In this document: piece after piece, positions 27,273 to 36,230 of the stretch
Layout of the letters: every line of letters starts with the position of its first letter
Numbering within the stretch: position 1 is the first letter of the stretch
DNA from: Thermosynechococcaceae cyanobacterium Okahandja
GTDB taxonomy: Bacteria > Cyanobacteriota > Cyanobacteriia > Thermosynechococcales > Thermosynechococcaceae
Assembly (NCBI GenBank): GCA_041530395.1
Contig: CP136945.1
Location: 2,356,001-2,420,000 of the forward strand
Length of the DNA stretch: 64,000 bases
Direction: 5' to 3'
Translations under genes and position numbers: made by a program
Notes under the pieces: generated by a model
Database searches by the model: none
Told to the model about the DNA's origin: nothing
What the model saw: the letters and a program-made list of their open reading frames with translations, nothing else

Positions 27273-27806
27273 CTAATTCAGCCATTTCAGGTCATCTAGG
27301 TCAATATCTGCCAGATCCTCAGGATCAATAATCGGCTGTTTCTGTCCCGTATAGGTTTGTTTAGCACGAGCTAGCTCAGGAATTGTCGTGCGGGAAATAT
27401 CCGACAAGGTTGCCTTTTCAATGCGCGTGCTTTCTTTGAGGGCGTTAGGGTTAACGTGTTGCAGGAAAAAGTTGATTGTTTCTTGCTTTAACCAGCCATT
27501 CAAGACCACTAGGGCACCAAAGCGATAGCTAGCTTGCCACTGCTCCTTGAGAATTTGTTGAATTTGTGCCTCTGTCAGTAAAGCGGCACGCTGCAAATAA
27601 AACCCCAAGGGGTGCTTCTCTTTCGTTTGAAGGAGTTGTGGCCATTCCTCGACAAAGAAATCAATCGTCTCCTGCGCCAGCCAGCCGTGCAGGGCAATGA
27701 TTTCCCCTAGGCGATAGTTGGCATAAATGTCTTGCTCCATCAGTACCACTTGCAACTGTCCGGTATTGATTAGAGATGCTTTTACCAGTAACTCACCAAT
27801 TTTCAT
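27273..27806 (-). CDS. Two-module protein resembling type II secretion E N-terminal domains
   Basis: 177 residues from ATG 27806, preceded by a G-rich run; the frame opens at 27881. Two homologous ~50-residue modules are visible: IGELLVKASLINTGQL...RLGEIIALHGWLAQETIDFF and FYLQRAALLTEAQIQ...RFGALVVLNGWLKQETINFF. The LGExL-xxG-L-xxxxL pattern resembles the N-terminal (MshEN/T2SSE_N-like) domain that binds c-di-GMP in some pilus ATPases. That link is an inference from pattern only. The acidic C-terminus (DPEDLADIDLDDL) may be flexible. Confidence 0.65.
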   Translation of the reverse strand: MKIGELLVKASLINTGQLQVVLMEQDIYANYRLGEIIALHGWLAQETIDFFVEEWPQLLQTKEKHPLGFYLQRAALLTEAQIQQILKEQWQASYRFGALVVLNGWLKQETINFFLQHVNPNALKESTRIEKATLSDISRTTIPELARAKQTYTGQKQPIIDPEDLADIDLDDLKWLN

Positions 27807-28154
27807 GCTGCCCCCCAAGACCGCGTTGTTGCCATGCTGAATGTTTTTAAGAGGTTTGGGGAACGGAATCTGTGGTTGCACTCGTCTAAACTAGGTTTGC
27901 TACCCACTATACTCAGCCTGTCTTAGATCCGTTCCATTGATTACAAAAATCAATAAAAATTTATAGACGTAAGTTGTATTGCTAGAGTTATGGATTTTAT
28001 CTGCAAGAAGTAAATTATTGCTGTTGCCATCGCGCTAGGATCTCTCTTGAAGGTTTGGGTCTGTACCCATCATTATTCCCCTGCGGTTGACCAATCTTTC
28101 CTGTGGGGGCATTTTTCACTTTCTTTGATTCAGGATTGTTTGTGCCCTTGGGTT
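27807..28154. other. Divergent intergenic region, no gene seen
   Basis: About 350 bp separates the two divergent starts. A TATAGT hexamer on the minus strand (27911-27906) may serve the module protein; on the plus strand TTGTAT (27974) with TTATCT about 17 bp on is a weak promoter candidate. I see no small ORF with family similarity and no structured RNA. Confidence 0.4.
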
Positions 28155-30875
28155 ATGGATCTGGTACTGTGCCATCAAATTGCTGATTTTGACACGCTGG
28201 GGGCAGCAGTGGGTCTGGCACGGCTTTATCCGGGCACAAAAATTGTGTTAACGGGGGGAACCCATCCAAAGGTGGGTGAATTTTTGGCCTACCACCGGGA
28301 TGAATATCCCCTGATTGAGGCGCGGGCGGTAGATCCCACCCAGCTTCGCCAAGTCTGGATTGTGGATACCCAATGGTGCAAGCAGTTGGGGCCAGCAGCG
28401 GCATGGCTGGCGCAACCCCAAGTCGAGATTACCGTTTACGATCATCATTTGGAAATCAAGGGGGATATTGCCGCTACCACTCTTTGTCTTGAGCCGGTCG
28501 GAGCGACCAGCACGATCATTACTGAGCGGTTGCAGGCTGCCAATGTTGCTTTAACGCCGACAGAAGCAACGGTTCTAGCTCTGGGTATTCATGCGGATAC
28601 GGGATCCCTGACGTTTGAGCAAACGACGGTGCGGGATGTGCAGGCGCTGGCTTGGCTGCTGAGCCAAGGTGCCCATCAACGGGCGATCGCCACCTATAGT
28701 GAGGCCGGTCTCAGTCGCGATCTGCAGCCCCTCTTACGCCAAGCATGGGCAGATTTACACCACCAAGAGCACCACGGCTATCGCGTCGGTTGGGTATTGT
28801 TGGCCACAGAGGACTATCTGCCCGGGTTGTCGCGGCTCATTACCCAACTGGCAGACCTCAGTGAGTGTGATGCCATCCTCTTGGGCCATGCCTACCGCCA
28901 CAACCATCTGGCGGTGATTGCCCGCAGCCAGATTCCGGGGGTCAATGTGGCACAACTGCTCCAGACCATTGGGGGTGGGGGTCATGCCCAAGCGGCGGCG
29001 GCCACAATGATCAGCCCAACGCCGCAGCAGGTACTCAAGGATCTCTATGAGGCCCTGTGCCAACAGATTCCCCACCCCCCCACGGCGGCTGAACTCATGT
29101 CCTCGCCGGTGCGCACGGTGCGTCCGGAGACGCCCATTGCCGATGCCCATCGGGTGCTGCTGCGCTATGGTCACTCGGGCTTATCGGTGGTAGATGCCAC
29201 CGGCGAATTGCTGGGAATTATTTCGCGGCGCGATTTGGATATTGCCCTACACCACGGCTTTGCCCATGCCCCTGTCAAGGGTTACATGAAAGCGCCGGTG
29301 CGCACGATTCGTCCCGAGACCCCTTTGCCGGAGATCCAAGCCTTGATGGTGCAGTACGATATTGGGCGACTGCCCGTGATGAATGCCCAAGGAGATCTCC
29401 TAGGGATTGTTACCCGCACTGATGTGTTGCGCCATGTCTATGCCCTGACTGCGGAGACGGAAACCGTGTGCCCGCTGCCAACGCTAAATCTTTACACGGC
29501 GCTGCGCCAGCGGCTGCCCTCGTTGCTATGGGAACTGCTACAACACGCTGCCAAAATTGCGAAGGAACGGGGCTGGCAACTGTACCTTGTTGGGGGGGCG
29601 GTGCGGGATCTGCTGTTGGCGATCGCCCAAGGCTCCGATGCGGTTCCCACCCGCGAGTTTGATCTGGTGGTGGATGGGGTACAGCAGGAGGCGGCAGCGG
29701 GGGTACAGCTTGCCCAAGCCCTCCACGGGATGTATCAGGAGACGGATCTACAGGTGTATGGTCAGTTTCAGACCGCTGCCCTGCACTGGCCGAAGTCCTC
29801 TGAGTTGGCGGGCTTTGCCGTGGATATTGCCACTGCCCGCAGCGAGTTTTACCCCTACCCGGCGGCGCATCCGGAAGTGGCTGCCAGTTCTATTCGCCAG
29901 GATCTTTACCGCCGTGACTTTACAATTAATGCCTTGGCGTTGCGCCTGACGGCACCCCGGCACGGAGAAGTCCTAGACTTTTTTGGCGGTCGGGACGATT
30001 TAGAGCGACGTTTAATTCGGGTGTTGCACCCCAATAGCTTTATTGAAGACCCAACCCGGATTTTTCGGGCGGTGCGCTTTGCGGTGCGTCTGGGGTTTGC
30101 GATCGAGACCCAAACCCGCCAGTACATTGAGTACGCCCTCACCAGTGGTGTTTTTGAGGGGGTGGATCGTGCCACGGCCAAACGACCGTCCCTCCAAAGC
30201 CGCCTGCGTAATGAGTTGCGTCACCTACTAGAGCTACCTGTTGCCCCCGGGGAAGCCTTTGCGGGCGATCGCGCCCTAACCCTATTGGCGGAGCTGGGGG
30301 CACTGCAGTGCTTAGACCGGCAGGTGCGCTTTACGGCCACCGAGCGCGGTCAGTTGGAATTGGTGTGGCAGTGGTGGCCGCATCTCCCCCAACGGCAAGA
30401 GTGGCAAACGTTTCCCCTTTGGCAATTGCTGCTGTTAGCCTTAATCGTGAATGTGCCCAGTGCCGTGGCGATCGCCCGTCAACTGCAACTGAGTGAGGAA
30501 GCGGTTCGCTGGCTAGAGACATTACCCCACCTGCGCCAGCACTGGCAGACCACTGTTGCCACCACCCGCCGTTTGAGTACCTACTGTCAATGTTTAGAGG
30601 GCTATCCGCTGCCGTTGTTGGTGCTGCTGGCGGCTCAATTACGGGGGGATTCGGCGGCACCGCACCTGATTGAACGGTTACGGCACTACCTCTGGCAGTG
30701 GCGACTGCAAAAAAGTATCCTCAACGGTCATGATCTGCAAGCCTTGGGCTACAAGCGTGGCCCCCAGTTACGGCAGATCTTGGAGGAGTTACGGGCGGCA
30801 ACCTTAGATGGCCTCGTGAGCGATCGCGCCAGTGCGGTGGCCTATGTGCAACGCCATTACCCGTTGCCTTCCTAG
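28155..30875 (+). CDS. DHH-CBS-poly(A) polymerase fusion (tRNA nucleotidyltransferase type)
   Basis: About 906 residues from ATG 28155 (MDLVLCHQIADFDTLGAAVGL). Domains in order: DHH phosphoesterase-like (DFDTLGA, DHHLE, HADTGSLTFE, GGGGHAQAAA; ~1-300), two CBS repeats (~315-435), and a class II nucleotidyltransferase (LVGGAVRDLLL, FDLVVDG, RDFTINALALRL, PTRIFRAVRFAVRLGF; ~460-906). Such enzymes add A, or CCA, to tRNA 3' ends; in some bacteria CC- and A-adding activities are split, and CBS-bearing versions have been A-adding. The CBS pair may bind adenosine nucleotides. A glycosyltransferase gene follows 24 bp downstream. Confidence 0.9.
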   Translation: MDLVLCHQIADFDTLGAAVGLARLYPGTKIVLTGGTHPKVGEFLAYHRDEYPLIEARAVDPTQLRQVWIVDTQWCKQLGPAAAWLAQPQVEITVYDHHLEIKGDIAATTLCLEPVGATSTIITERLQAANVALTPTEATVLALGIHADTGSLTFEQTTVRDVQALAWLLSQGAHQRAIATYSEAGLSRDLQPLLRQAWADLHHQEHHGYRVGWVLLATEDYLPGLSRLITQLADLSECDAILLGHAYRHNHLAVIARSQIPGVNVAQLLQTIGGGGHAQAAAATMISPTPQQVLKDLYEALCQQIPHPPTAAELMSSPVRTVRPETPIADAHRVLLRYGHSGLSVVDATGELLGIISRRDLDIALHHGFAHAPVKGYMKAPVRTIRPETPLPEIQALMVQYDIGRLPVMNAQGDLLGIVTRTDVLRHVYALTAETETVCPLPTLNLYTALRQRLPSLLWELLQHAAKIAKERGWQLYLVGGAVRDLLLAIAQGSDAVPTREFDLVVDGVQQEAAAGVQLAQALHGMYQETDLQVYGQFQTAALHWPKSSELAGFAVDIATARSEFYPYPAAHPEVAASSIRQDLYRRDFTINALALRLTAPRHGEVLDFFGGRDDLERRLIRVLHPNSFIEDPTRIFRAVRFAVRLGFAIETQTRQYIEYALTSGVFEGVDRATAKRPSLQSRLRNELRHLLELPVAPGEAFAGDRALTLLAELGALQCLDRQVRFTATERGQLELVWQWWPHLPQRQEWQTFPLWQLLLLALIVNVPSAVAIARQLQLSEEAVRWLETLPHLRQHWQTTVATTRRLSTYCQCLEGYPLPLLVLLAAQLRGDSAAPHLIERLRHYLWQWRLQKSILNGHDLQALGYKRGPQLRQILEELRAATLDGLVSDRASAVAYVQRHYPLPS

Positions 30876-30898
30876 GAGCCAAGGTTGAGACTGAGCTT

Positions 30899-31672
30899 AT
30901 GACAGAGGGCTACATTTTAGGCACCCGTGTTGTTGTGACCACCTATGAGCAGGTGTGCGATCGCCTCGGTGAATGGATTGCCGCCGCCAGTGGTGGCTAT
31001 ATCGTGGCTGCCAATGTTCATGTGGTGATGACAGGAGTGTGGCAGCGGGACTTCCAAGCGGTGGTGAACGGTGCCCGTGTGGTGACTGCCGACGGGATGC
31101 CCTTGGTGTGGGGGTTGCGCTTACTGGGCTGTCGAGAGGCGCAGCGGGTCTATGGGCCACAGTTAATGTTGGCGGTGTGCGATCGCGCCGTTCGGGAAGG
31201 CTGGCGCATTTTTCTGTACGGCAGTGAGCCATGGGTACTAGAGCGCTTGCAAACCCAGCTTGAGACGTGGTTTCCGGGGCTAAAAATTGTCGGGAGCTAT
31301 GCCCCCCCCTTCCGTTCCCTAACACCGGCGGAGGAGGCTGCCGATCGCCAGCGCATCCGTGCGAGTGGTGCCGATGTGGTCTTTGTCAGTTTAGGCTGTC
31401 CCAAACAGGAACGGTGGATGGCGCGGCAAAGCCCATTCCTGCCCGCTGTTTTACTTGGGGTCGGTGCCGCCTTTAACTTCCACAGTGGCGTGGTGGCGCA
31501 GGCACCCCCTTGGCTCATGGCGCTAGGGCTAGAGTGGCTGTTTCGCCTCTGGCAAGAACCGCGCCGCCTTTGGCAACGCTACCTGATCAATAACCCGGCC
31601 TTTATCGTGCTTTTTTGTGGTCAATTACTGGGGCATACGTTCCACCGTTGGCGGCGGCACCATCCCCACTAA
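30899..31672 (+). CDS. WecG/TagA/CpsF family glycosyltransferase (GT26)
   Basis: 257 residues with the family core: NVHVVMTG, RVVTADGMPLVW (GT26 active-site region), RVYGPQLM, FLYGSEPWVLE and VSLGCPKQERWM. GT26 enzymes transfer N-acetylmannosaminuronic acid or related sugars to lipid-linked intermediates in surface polysaccharide synthesis, at the inner membrane face. Donor and acceptor cannot be told here. It follows the nucleotidyltransferase gene closely and overlaps the convergent next gene by 48 bp. Confidence 0.9.
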   Translation: MTEGYILGTRVVVTTYEQVCDRLGEWIAAASGGYIVAANVHVVMTGVWQRDFQAVVNGARVVTADGMPLVWGLRLLGCREAQRVYGPQLMLAVCDRAVREGWRIFLYGSEPWVLERLQTQLETWFPGLKIVGSYAPPFRSLTPAEEAADRQRIRASGADVVFVSLGCPKQERWMARQSPFLPAVLLGVGAAFNFHSGVVAQAPPWLMALGLEWLFRLWQEPRRLWQRYLINNPAFIVLFCGQLLGHTFHRWRRHHPH

Positions 31673-32872
31673 GGCCCCAAGGGTTTGCAGGGGCGATCGC
31701 CCCACCTGCTGCCGCGCCCACTGCACACTCCGACGCAGGTGTAGGGCAAAGGGAACAGCATTGGCTGTGGGCACCGTTTCAAAATAGTGGATTAAACTCA
31801 GACCACTCAGGCGCAACACGTAGGCCGCCGTAGATCCCTGTAAACAACTGCCAGCGAGATAGGTTAGGGAATTTCCCTTTAGCCACTGCCCCACTGATTG
31901 GCTGCCCAGTTCCACCGCACCCAGCTGCACCATCAGCCGCAGTAGCTCCTTCGCCACCGGCTCGGCATCTGCCAAACGAAAAGAGCGCTGGTAAATTTGC
32001 CCTAGCTCCCAAGTCAGGCGCACCAGTAAGCCACCCGCCACAACTAAATCGACTAACGGTAGCGGGTTGATGGCCGTAGCGGCAGCGGCCAACCATTGGT
32101 ATCGCTCCATAATCGGCTGTGCCCGCTCACGGCGGTAACCATTTAAGGCCGTTTGCGCCTGCTGATACAGTTGCTGAGCGCGGCGGTAGGTTCCCGCCCA
32201 CACTAACCGAGAGCGCTCTTGGCCAAGAATCTGGGTAAGGGTTGTGGCCAAGGGCTGGGTCTGTCCCTCACTCAGCCAGAGCAGGTGCTCTGTGCCAAGG
32301 TTCAACTGCCGTAGTTGCTGCTGCAAATAGACGCGCACTCGCTCCGCCTCAGCACTGCTCTCCGGCCAGCCGACAACCACAAGGCGATAGTGATTTGCCA
32401 CCAACACCCGCAGCATCTCAAACTCGCTGGCGGTTAGGGCACCTGACACAACAAAGACCACCAGATCCGCTTGGGGTACAGTGCTTAGGGATTGCTGGTG
32501 GAGATGACAGTCCGGGAGGTTAAAGGCCGCGACAACCCGGGCAAGATCGGCGACGCAGCGATGAGATTGACCGAGGATACAGAGTTCGACGGTGGGGGTT
32601 TCAAGGCGATGCTGCAACTGCTCATAGGTTTGCTGAAACGGCGCTTGCGTTGTTGCCGGTAGTTCTTGGAGTAGGGCATGGGCTTCGGCCAACTCGGCTT
32701 TCACCTGCTGCGGTTGCAGAACCCGCGGGGGGGTGACGAGGGTAGGGGTTACGGGCGATCGCCGCCAGTACCAGTAGCCGAGCCCCAGCCCGAGGAGCAC
32801 TAGCCATCCCCAAGGGTGTTGAGCAACCCAACCGCTAAGCGCCAACAAAATTACAACTGCCGCAATGGCCAT
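31625..32872 (-). CDS. Membrane protein with degenerate GTPase-like and DUF697-like regions
   Basis: 415 residues. One or two hydrophobic segments lie in the first 40 residues, then a cytoplasmic region (VELCILGQSHRCVADLARVVAAF, QADLVVFVVSG, RLVVVGWPES) that looks like a GTPase fold lacking a proper P-loop (no GxxxxGKS/T), followed by a helical C-terminal half (NPLPLVDLVVAGGLLVRLTWELG) that resembles the DUF697/YcjF membrane region of cyanobacterial GTPases. Function unknown. Its C-terminus overlaps the convergent glycosyltransferase gene by 48 bp. Confidence 0.65.
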   Translation of the reverse strand: MAIAAVVILLALSGWVAQHPWGWLVLLGLGLGYWYWRRSPVTPTLVTPPRVLQPQQVKAELAEAHALLQELPATTQAPFQQTYEQLQHRLETPTVELCILGQSHRCVADLARVVAAFNLPDCHLHQQSLSTVPQADLVVFVVSGALTASEFEMLRVLVANHYRLVVVGWPESSAEAERVRVYLQQQLRQLNLGTEHLLWLSEGQTQPLATTLTQILGQERSRLVWAGTYRRAQQLYQQAQTALNGYRRERAQPIMERYQWLAAAATAINPLPLVDLVVAGGLLVRLTWELGQIYQRSFRLADAEPVAKELLRLMVQLGAVELGSQSVGQWLKGNSLTYLAGSCLQGSTAAYVLRLSGLSLIHYFETVPTANAVPFALHLRRSVQWARQQVGRSPLQTLGALVGMVPPPTVERMPQ

Positions 32873-32947
32873 GCCTAGAACCTAAACACATTCGCCCTTG
32901 TGTTAGCTTACCCTGACAAGTCCAGTAAACTCAAATCACCACGACCG

Positions 32948-33580
32948 CTAACGGCTGGCAGCAGCAGCCACTTGGGCGATCGCCTGCTTGAGAATGCGAT
33001 GCTCTTGCACCTGAATACGGGCGTGGAGCGTTTCTGGGGTGTCATCCGCCAGCACGGGCACAGCCGCCTGTACCAAAATTGGGCCGCTATCCACCGCTTC
33101 TTCCACCAAGTGCACCGTACAGCCGGTAATTTTCACCCCCGCTGCCAAGGCTTGCTCAACCGCATGCAGCCCCCGAAAACTGGGCAGCAAACTGGGGTGG
33201 AGATTCAGCACCCGCTGCGGATAGGCATTGAGGAGCACGGGGGTGACAATCCGCATCCAGCCCGCCATCACCACCCACTCGACTTGGTGGGCCTTGAGGG
33301 TGTCAACAATAGCGGTATCTAAGCTCTCGCGGCTATCGTAGTGGCGATGGTTCAGGAGCACACGGGGAACCTGCCACCGCTGTGCCCGCTCAGCTACCAG
33401 AGCCTGCGGGTTGTTGTAGATCAAGACCTGAATCGTTGCGGGTAGCTCACCGTTGGCGATCGCCTCGGCTAACGCTGCAAAATTCGTGCCACTACCGGAA
33501 GCAAGCACCCCTAACCGGAGGGGCGCAGAAGGCGTGGGCAAGGGGGCAGGAGCAGGAGAAATTAAAGTATCAGGGGACAT
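32948..33580 (-). CDS. purN: Phosphoribosylglycinamide formyltransferase
   Basis: 210 residues. After a Pro-rich start, GVLASGSGTNFAAL is the nucleotide-binding loop; MAGWMRIVTPVLL, NLHPSLLPSFRG with catalytic His/Asn, and TVHLVEEAVDSGPI complete the family set. It transfers a formyl group from 10-formyltetrahydrofolate to GAR in purine synthesis. Its first codons overlap the 3' end of the upstream protease gene by 11 bp on the same strand, indicating coupled translation. Confidence 0.95.
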   Translation of the reverse strand: MSPDTLISPAPAPLPTPSAPLRLGVLASGSGTNFAALAEAIANGELPATIQVLIYNNPQALVAERAQRWQVPRVLLNHRHYDSRESLDTAIVDTLKAHQVEWVVMAGWMRIVTPVLLNAYPQRVLNLHPSLLPSFRGLHAVEQALAAGVKITGCTVHLVEEAVDSGPILVQAAVPVLADDTPETLHARIQVQEHRILKQAIAQVAAAASR

Positions 33581-34865
33581 TGGCAGAGCGGCGATCGCTA
33601 ATTTTGGTGTTCAACAATTCTAGAGCCTTGACCATGACCGGATCCGTGGGACGCGCCAAGAGATTTGGATTCAAGCGTAGCTCTAGGTCCACGCTCGGAT
33701 CTGTGGCCACGATAACATCAGGGGTAATCCCGCCCGCGGAAAGATCGGTGCCCCGCGGGGTTAAGTAGCGGGCAATGGTAACCACGAGGGCAGAACCGTC
33801 GCCCATTTCGTGGACGGCCTGTACCCGCACTTTGCCGAAGGTACGGGTGCCCACCACCGTGGCTCGCCCTTGATCTTGGAGGGCACCGGCTAAAATTTCG
33901 CTGGCACTAGCAGAGGTTTGGTTCACCAGCACTACAAGGGGGAGTTGACTGATGGCAGTGTGCCGCGCGCGGATGGCTTCTTCGCCTTGGTGCTGTTGAA
34001 TGCGGACAATGACCCCCGAGTCTAGCCATTGGCGGGTAATTTCAATCCCGGCTTCCAGTAGCCCGCCCGGATTATGGCGCAAATCGAGGATAAATCCCTG
34101 CACCCGCTCGCCTTTCAGGACATCAATGGCCTCCTTCATCTGCTGTACCGAACGGCTATTAAAGCCACTCAGGCGAATGTAGCCCACCCGTTGCTGCCCC
34201 ACGGTCAGGGTTTGAAAATTAACGGTGCGGGGAATATCGCCAGCGCGGGTCAGTTCAATGCTAAAGGGTTGTGCTTTGCCCTCCCGACGCACTAACAGCC
34301 GCAGCCTTGTGCCTGCCGGACCTCGCAGGGCAAGGGTTGCCCGCTCTAACGTGAGGCGATCGCTACCGCGGCCATTAATGGCCAGAATTTCATCACCAAC
34401 TTTCAGATCACTTTTGGCTGCCACAGAGCCTGCTTGGATGCGACTGACGCGAAAGAGTTCCCCCGACTCCACAAGGGTAATGCCCACATCCACCTGCTGG
34501 CCTTGGGTTTGTAACAGTAGTTGACTGTACTCTTGGGGTGGCAAAAAACGAGTATAGGGGTCATTCAGGCGCATCAGGGTTTGCTGAATCACCCGATGGG
34601 CAGCTTCGCGGTTGGGGTACGGCCGTGCAAGCAAGTCTGTGCGAATTGAGCGCCAGTCCAACTGATTAAAACTCTGGTCAATATAGCTTTTGTAGATGAC
34701 TTGCCATGCCTCATCCACAAGCGCTTTGGGAGAATCTTTGAGGGTGGATGTCGCCGCGATCGCACCCGGCATCCATAGGAGCGCGATCCCTAGCCCCAGC
34801 GCCGACGAGCAACGTGTCCAACACCACTGCTCACTCACGATAGCAACTAACACCAAACGCCACAT
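33570..34865 (-). CDS. CtpA-like carboxyl-terminal processing protease (S41)
   Basis: 431 residues. A signal-type N-terminus (hydrophobic ALGLGIALLWMPGAIAA) precedes a helical region, a PDZ domain (VGDEILAINGRGSDRL, ~150-225), and the S41 catalytic part with the Ser in TSASASEILAGAL and the Lys in GTRTFGKVRVQ (commonly FGKGxVQ). In cyanobacteria CtpA trims the C-terminus of D1 for photosystem II assembly, while CtpB/CtpC paralogues have other substrates; which paralogue this is cannot be decided from sequence alone. Its 3' end overlaps purN by 11 bp. Confidence 0.9.
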   Translation of the reverse strand: MWRLVLVAIVSEQWCWTRCSSALGLGIALLWMPGAIAATSTLKDSPKALVDEAWQVIYKSYIDQSFNQLDWRSIRTDLLARPYPNREAAHRVIQQTLMRLNDPYTRFLPPQEYSQLLLQTQGQQVDVGITLVESGELFRVSRIQAGSVAAKSDLKVGDEILAINGRGSDRLTLERATLALRGPAGTRLRLLVRREGKAQPFSIELTRAGDIPRTVNFQTLTVGQQRVGYIRLSGFNSRSVQQMKEAIDVLKGERVQGFILDLRHNPGGLLEAGIEITRQWLDSGVIVRIQQHQGEEAIRARHTAISQLPLVVLVNQTSASASEILAGALQDQGRATVVGTRTFGKVRVQAVHEMGDGSALVVTIARYLTPRGTDLSAGGITPDVIVATDPSVDLELRLNPNLLARPTDPVMVKALELLNTKISDRRSANVP

Positions 34866-35228
34866 CTATTCTATAGTGAACCTCATTTCAATTATCTTGA
34901 GGCTCTTGAGGCGAAGAGCGCCCCATGAGTCGCCTGCCGCGCTTTATAAATCATCCATGGCCGTAATCACTGGCCACGGGCACGGGTTCGTCAAGCGTCT
35001 GTTGTCTGCCCGGATGCCTACTGGATCTATCGTCTCTCAAATACTGGCACACCGACCCTAGGGCTTCACCCCCAACCGCTATGGCAGCCCCAACGACTGG
35101 CGGAACGGTGGGGCTTACCCCTCTCGTTTTGCTTTTCACTCAGGAGTGGGTCGGGGGCGATCGCCACGGCTGCGGCAACGGTAAAATAACTCATAAAGTT
35201 TTCATATCGTTACTGGGAGGTCAAAGTT
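34866..35228. other. Intergenic region upstream of psbY
   Basis: About 360 bp without a recognised gene, divergent from the protease gene. A 7-bp inverted repeat (AGCCCCA at 35086-35092, TGGGGCT at 35109-35115, 16-base loop) could form a hairpin. A TAAAAT hexamer at about 35191-35196 is the best -10 candidate for psbY. I see no known small RNA signature. Confidence 0.4.
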
Positions 35229-35354
35229 ATGGATTGGCGTGTACTCATTGTGTTGCTGCCGGTACTGTTAGCAGGAGCGTGGGCAGTTCGTAACATCCTA
35301 CCCTTTGCGATTAAGCAGTTCCAAAAGTTCTTCCCTTCCCTCGGTAAGCGCTAA
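35229..35354 (+). CDS. psbY: Photosystem II protein PsbY
   Basis: A 41-residue protein from ATG 35229 to TAA 35354, beginning [20 protein letters not shown] and continuing [10 protein letters not shown], with a single transmembrane helix. The N-terminal pattern matches cyanobacterial PsbY, a small peripheral photosystem II subunit near cytochrome b559. GGGAGG lies 9 bp upstream. The Phe/Lys-rich C-terminus (KFFPSLGKR) differs from the Lys/Ala tail I remember for T. elongatus. A strong hairpin follows at 35386-35421. Confidence 0.9.
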   Translation: MDWRVLIVLLPVLLAGAWAVRNILPFAIKQFQKFFPSLGKR

Positions 35355-35385
35355 GGAGGGTAGCACCCCCTGCACTAAACCGCTC

Positions 35386-35421
35386 CCCCAAAGTGCCAGT
35401 CCTGCCTGCGCCACTTTGGGG
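35386..35421. terminator. Perfect 10-bp hairpin after psbY
   Basis: CCCCAAAGTG (35386-35395) pairs perfectly with CACTTTGGGG (35412-35421) around a 16-base loop, 32 bp beyond the psbY stop. No T-run follows on the plus strand (AAAATTCTT), so it may pause, terminate weakly or stabilise the 3' end. It ends 9 bp before a TATAAT hexamer. Confidence 0.55.
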
Positions 35422-35429
35422 AAAATTCT

Positions 35430-35435
35430 TATAAT
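35430..35435 (+). promoter_or_regulatory. TATAAT -10 element upstream of HEAT-repeat gene
   Basis: A perfect TATAAT, about 47 bp before the HEAT-protein start at 35482. No good -35 hexamer is present; that position is occupied by the right arm of the psbY hairpin. Confidence 0.45.
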
Positions 35436-35481
35436 AGGAGGTGTATTGTTAAATTTTGTAAATTAATTTCAGGTTAACCCT

Positions 35482-36144
35482 ATGGTATCCCTCGAGCAGC
35501 TTGCCACCCAGCTTGAAAGTCCCAATTCCCGGGATCGCCTTTTAGCCTTAGCGGCCTTACGGGATGTGCCCCCACCCGATGCCGTTCCCCTCATTAAAAA
35601 AGTTTTGTGGGATGACAACCTGCAAATTCGTTCCATGGCGGTGTTTGCTTTAGGGGTGAAGCCCACGCCCGAGTGTTTTGACATCTTGGTGCAACTCCTC
35701 GAAACAGAGCCGGACTACGGCATTCGCGCCGATGCCGCGGGTGCCTTAGGCTACCTAGAAGATGAGCGTGCCTTTGCCCCTTTGGTGCGTGCCTTTTACG
35801 AAGATACGGATTGGTTAGTGCGCTTTAGTGCCGCCGTGTCCCTCGGCAACCTCAAGGATCCGCGGGCCGTAACGGTGCTGCGCTCCGCCCTAAAAAGTCA
35901 AGAAGTGGTGATGCTGCAAGGGGCGATCGCCGCCCTTGGGGAAATTGGTGACCCCAGTGTGGTCGAAGATCTCTTGTCCTTTGTCACCGCCGAGGACTGG
36001 CTCATTCGCCAGCGCCTTGCGGAAGCCCTAGGGAACCTCCCCAGTGCCAAAACCCGAGCGGCTCTCGAGTACTTAGCCAAGGATGAGCACCCCCACGTGG
36101 CTGCCGCCGCAGAGATTTCATTGCAACGGCTCGCCCAAGGTTAG
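35482..36144 (+). CDS. HEAT-repeat protein (NblB / bilin-lyase-like superfamily)
   Basis: 220 residues built of about six HEAT-like helical repeats of ~31 residues (IRSMAVFALGV, IRADAAGALGYLEDERA, VRFSAAVSLGNLKDPRAV, LQGAIAALGEIGDPSV, IRQRLAEALGNL). In cyanobacteria such proteins include NblB, which acts in phycobilisome/chlorophyll breakdown, and the CpcE/F-type lyase subunits; no residue here separates these options from a generic scaffold. Soluble, no signal peptide. A TATAAT element lies 47 bp upstream. Confidence 0.75.
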   Translation: MVSLEQLATQLESPNSRDRLLALAALRDVPPPDAVPLIKKVLWDDNLQIRSMAVFALGVKPTPECFDILVQLLETEPDYGIRADAAGALGYLEDERAFAPLVRAFYEDTDWLVRFSAAVSLGNLKDPRAVTVLRSALKSQEVVMLQGAIAALGEIGDPSVVEDLLSFVTAEDWLIRQRLAEALGNLPSAKTRAALEYLAKDEHPHVAAAAEISLQRLAQG

Positions 36145-36230
36145 GATAATCTTGCCTGAAGGCTGCGATCGCGGCGCTGAATCTCTACACTGGATAAGTA
36201 ACGACGCGGCGCTGGCAGCAAACTTTCTTT

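Noticed and set aside
32948-33580. Acidic substitution (VEEAVDSGP) in PurN taken as loss of activity
   Set aside because: Other bacterial PurN proteins vary at the same position while keeping the following Asp-x-Gly-Pro; not evidence of inactivation.
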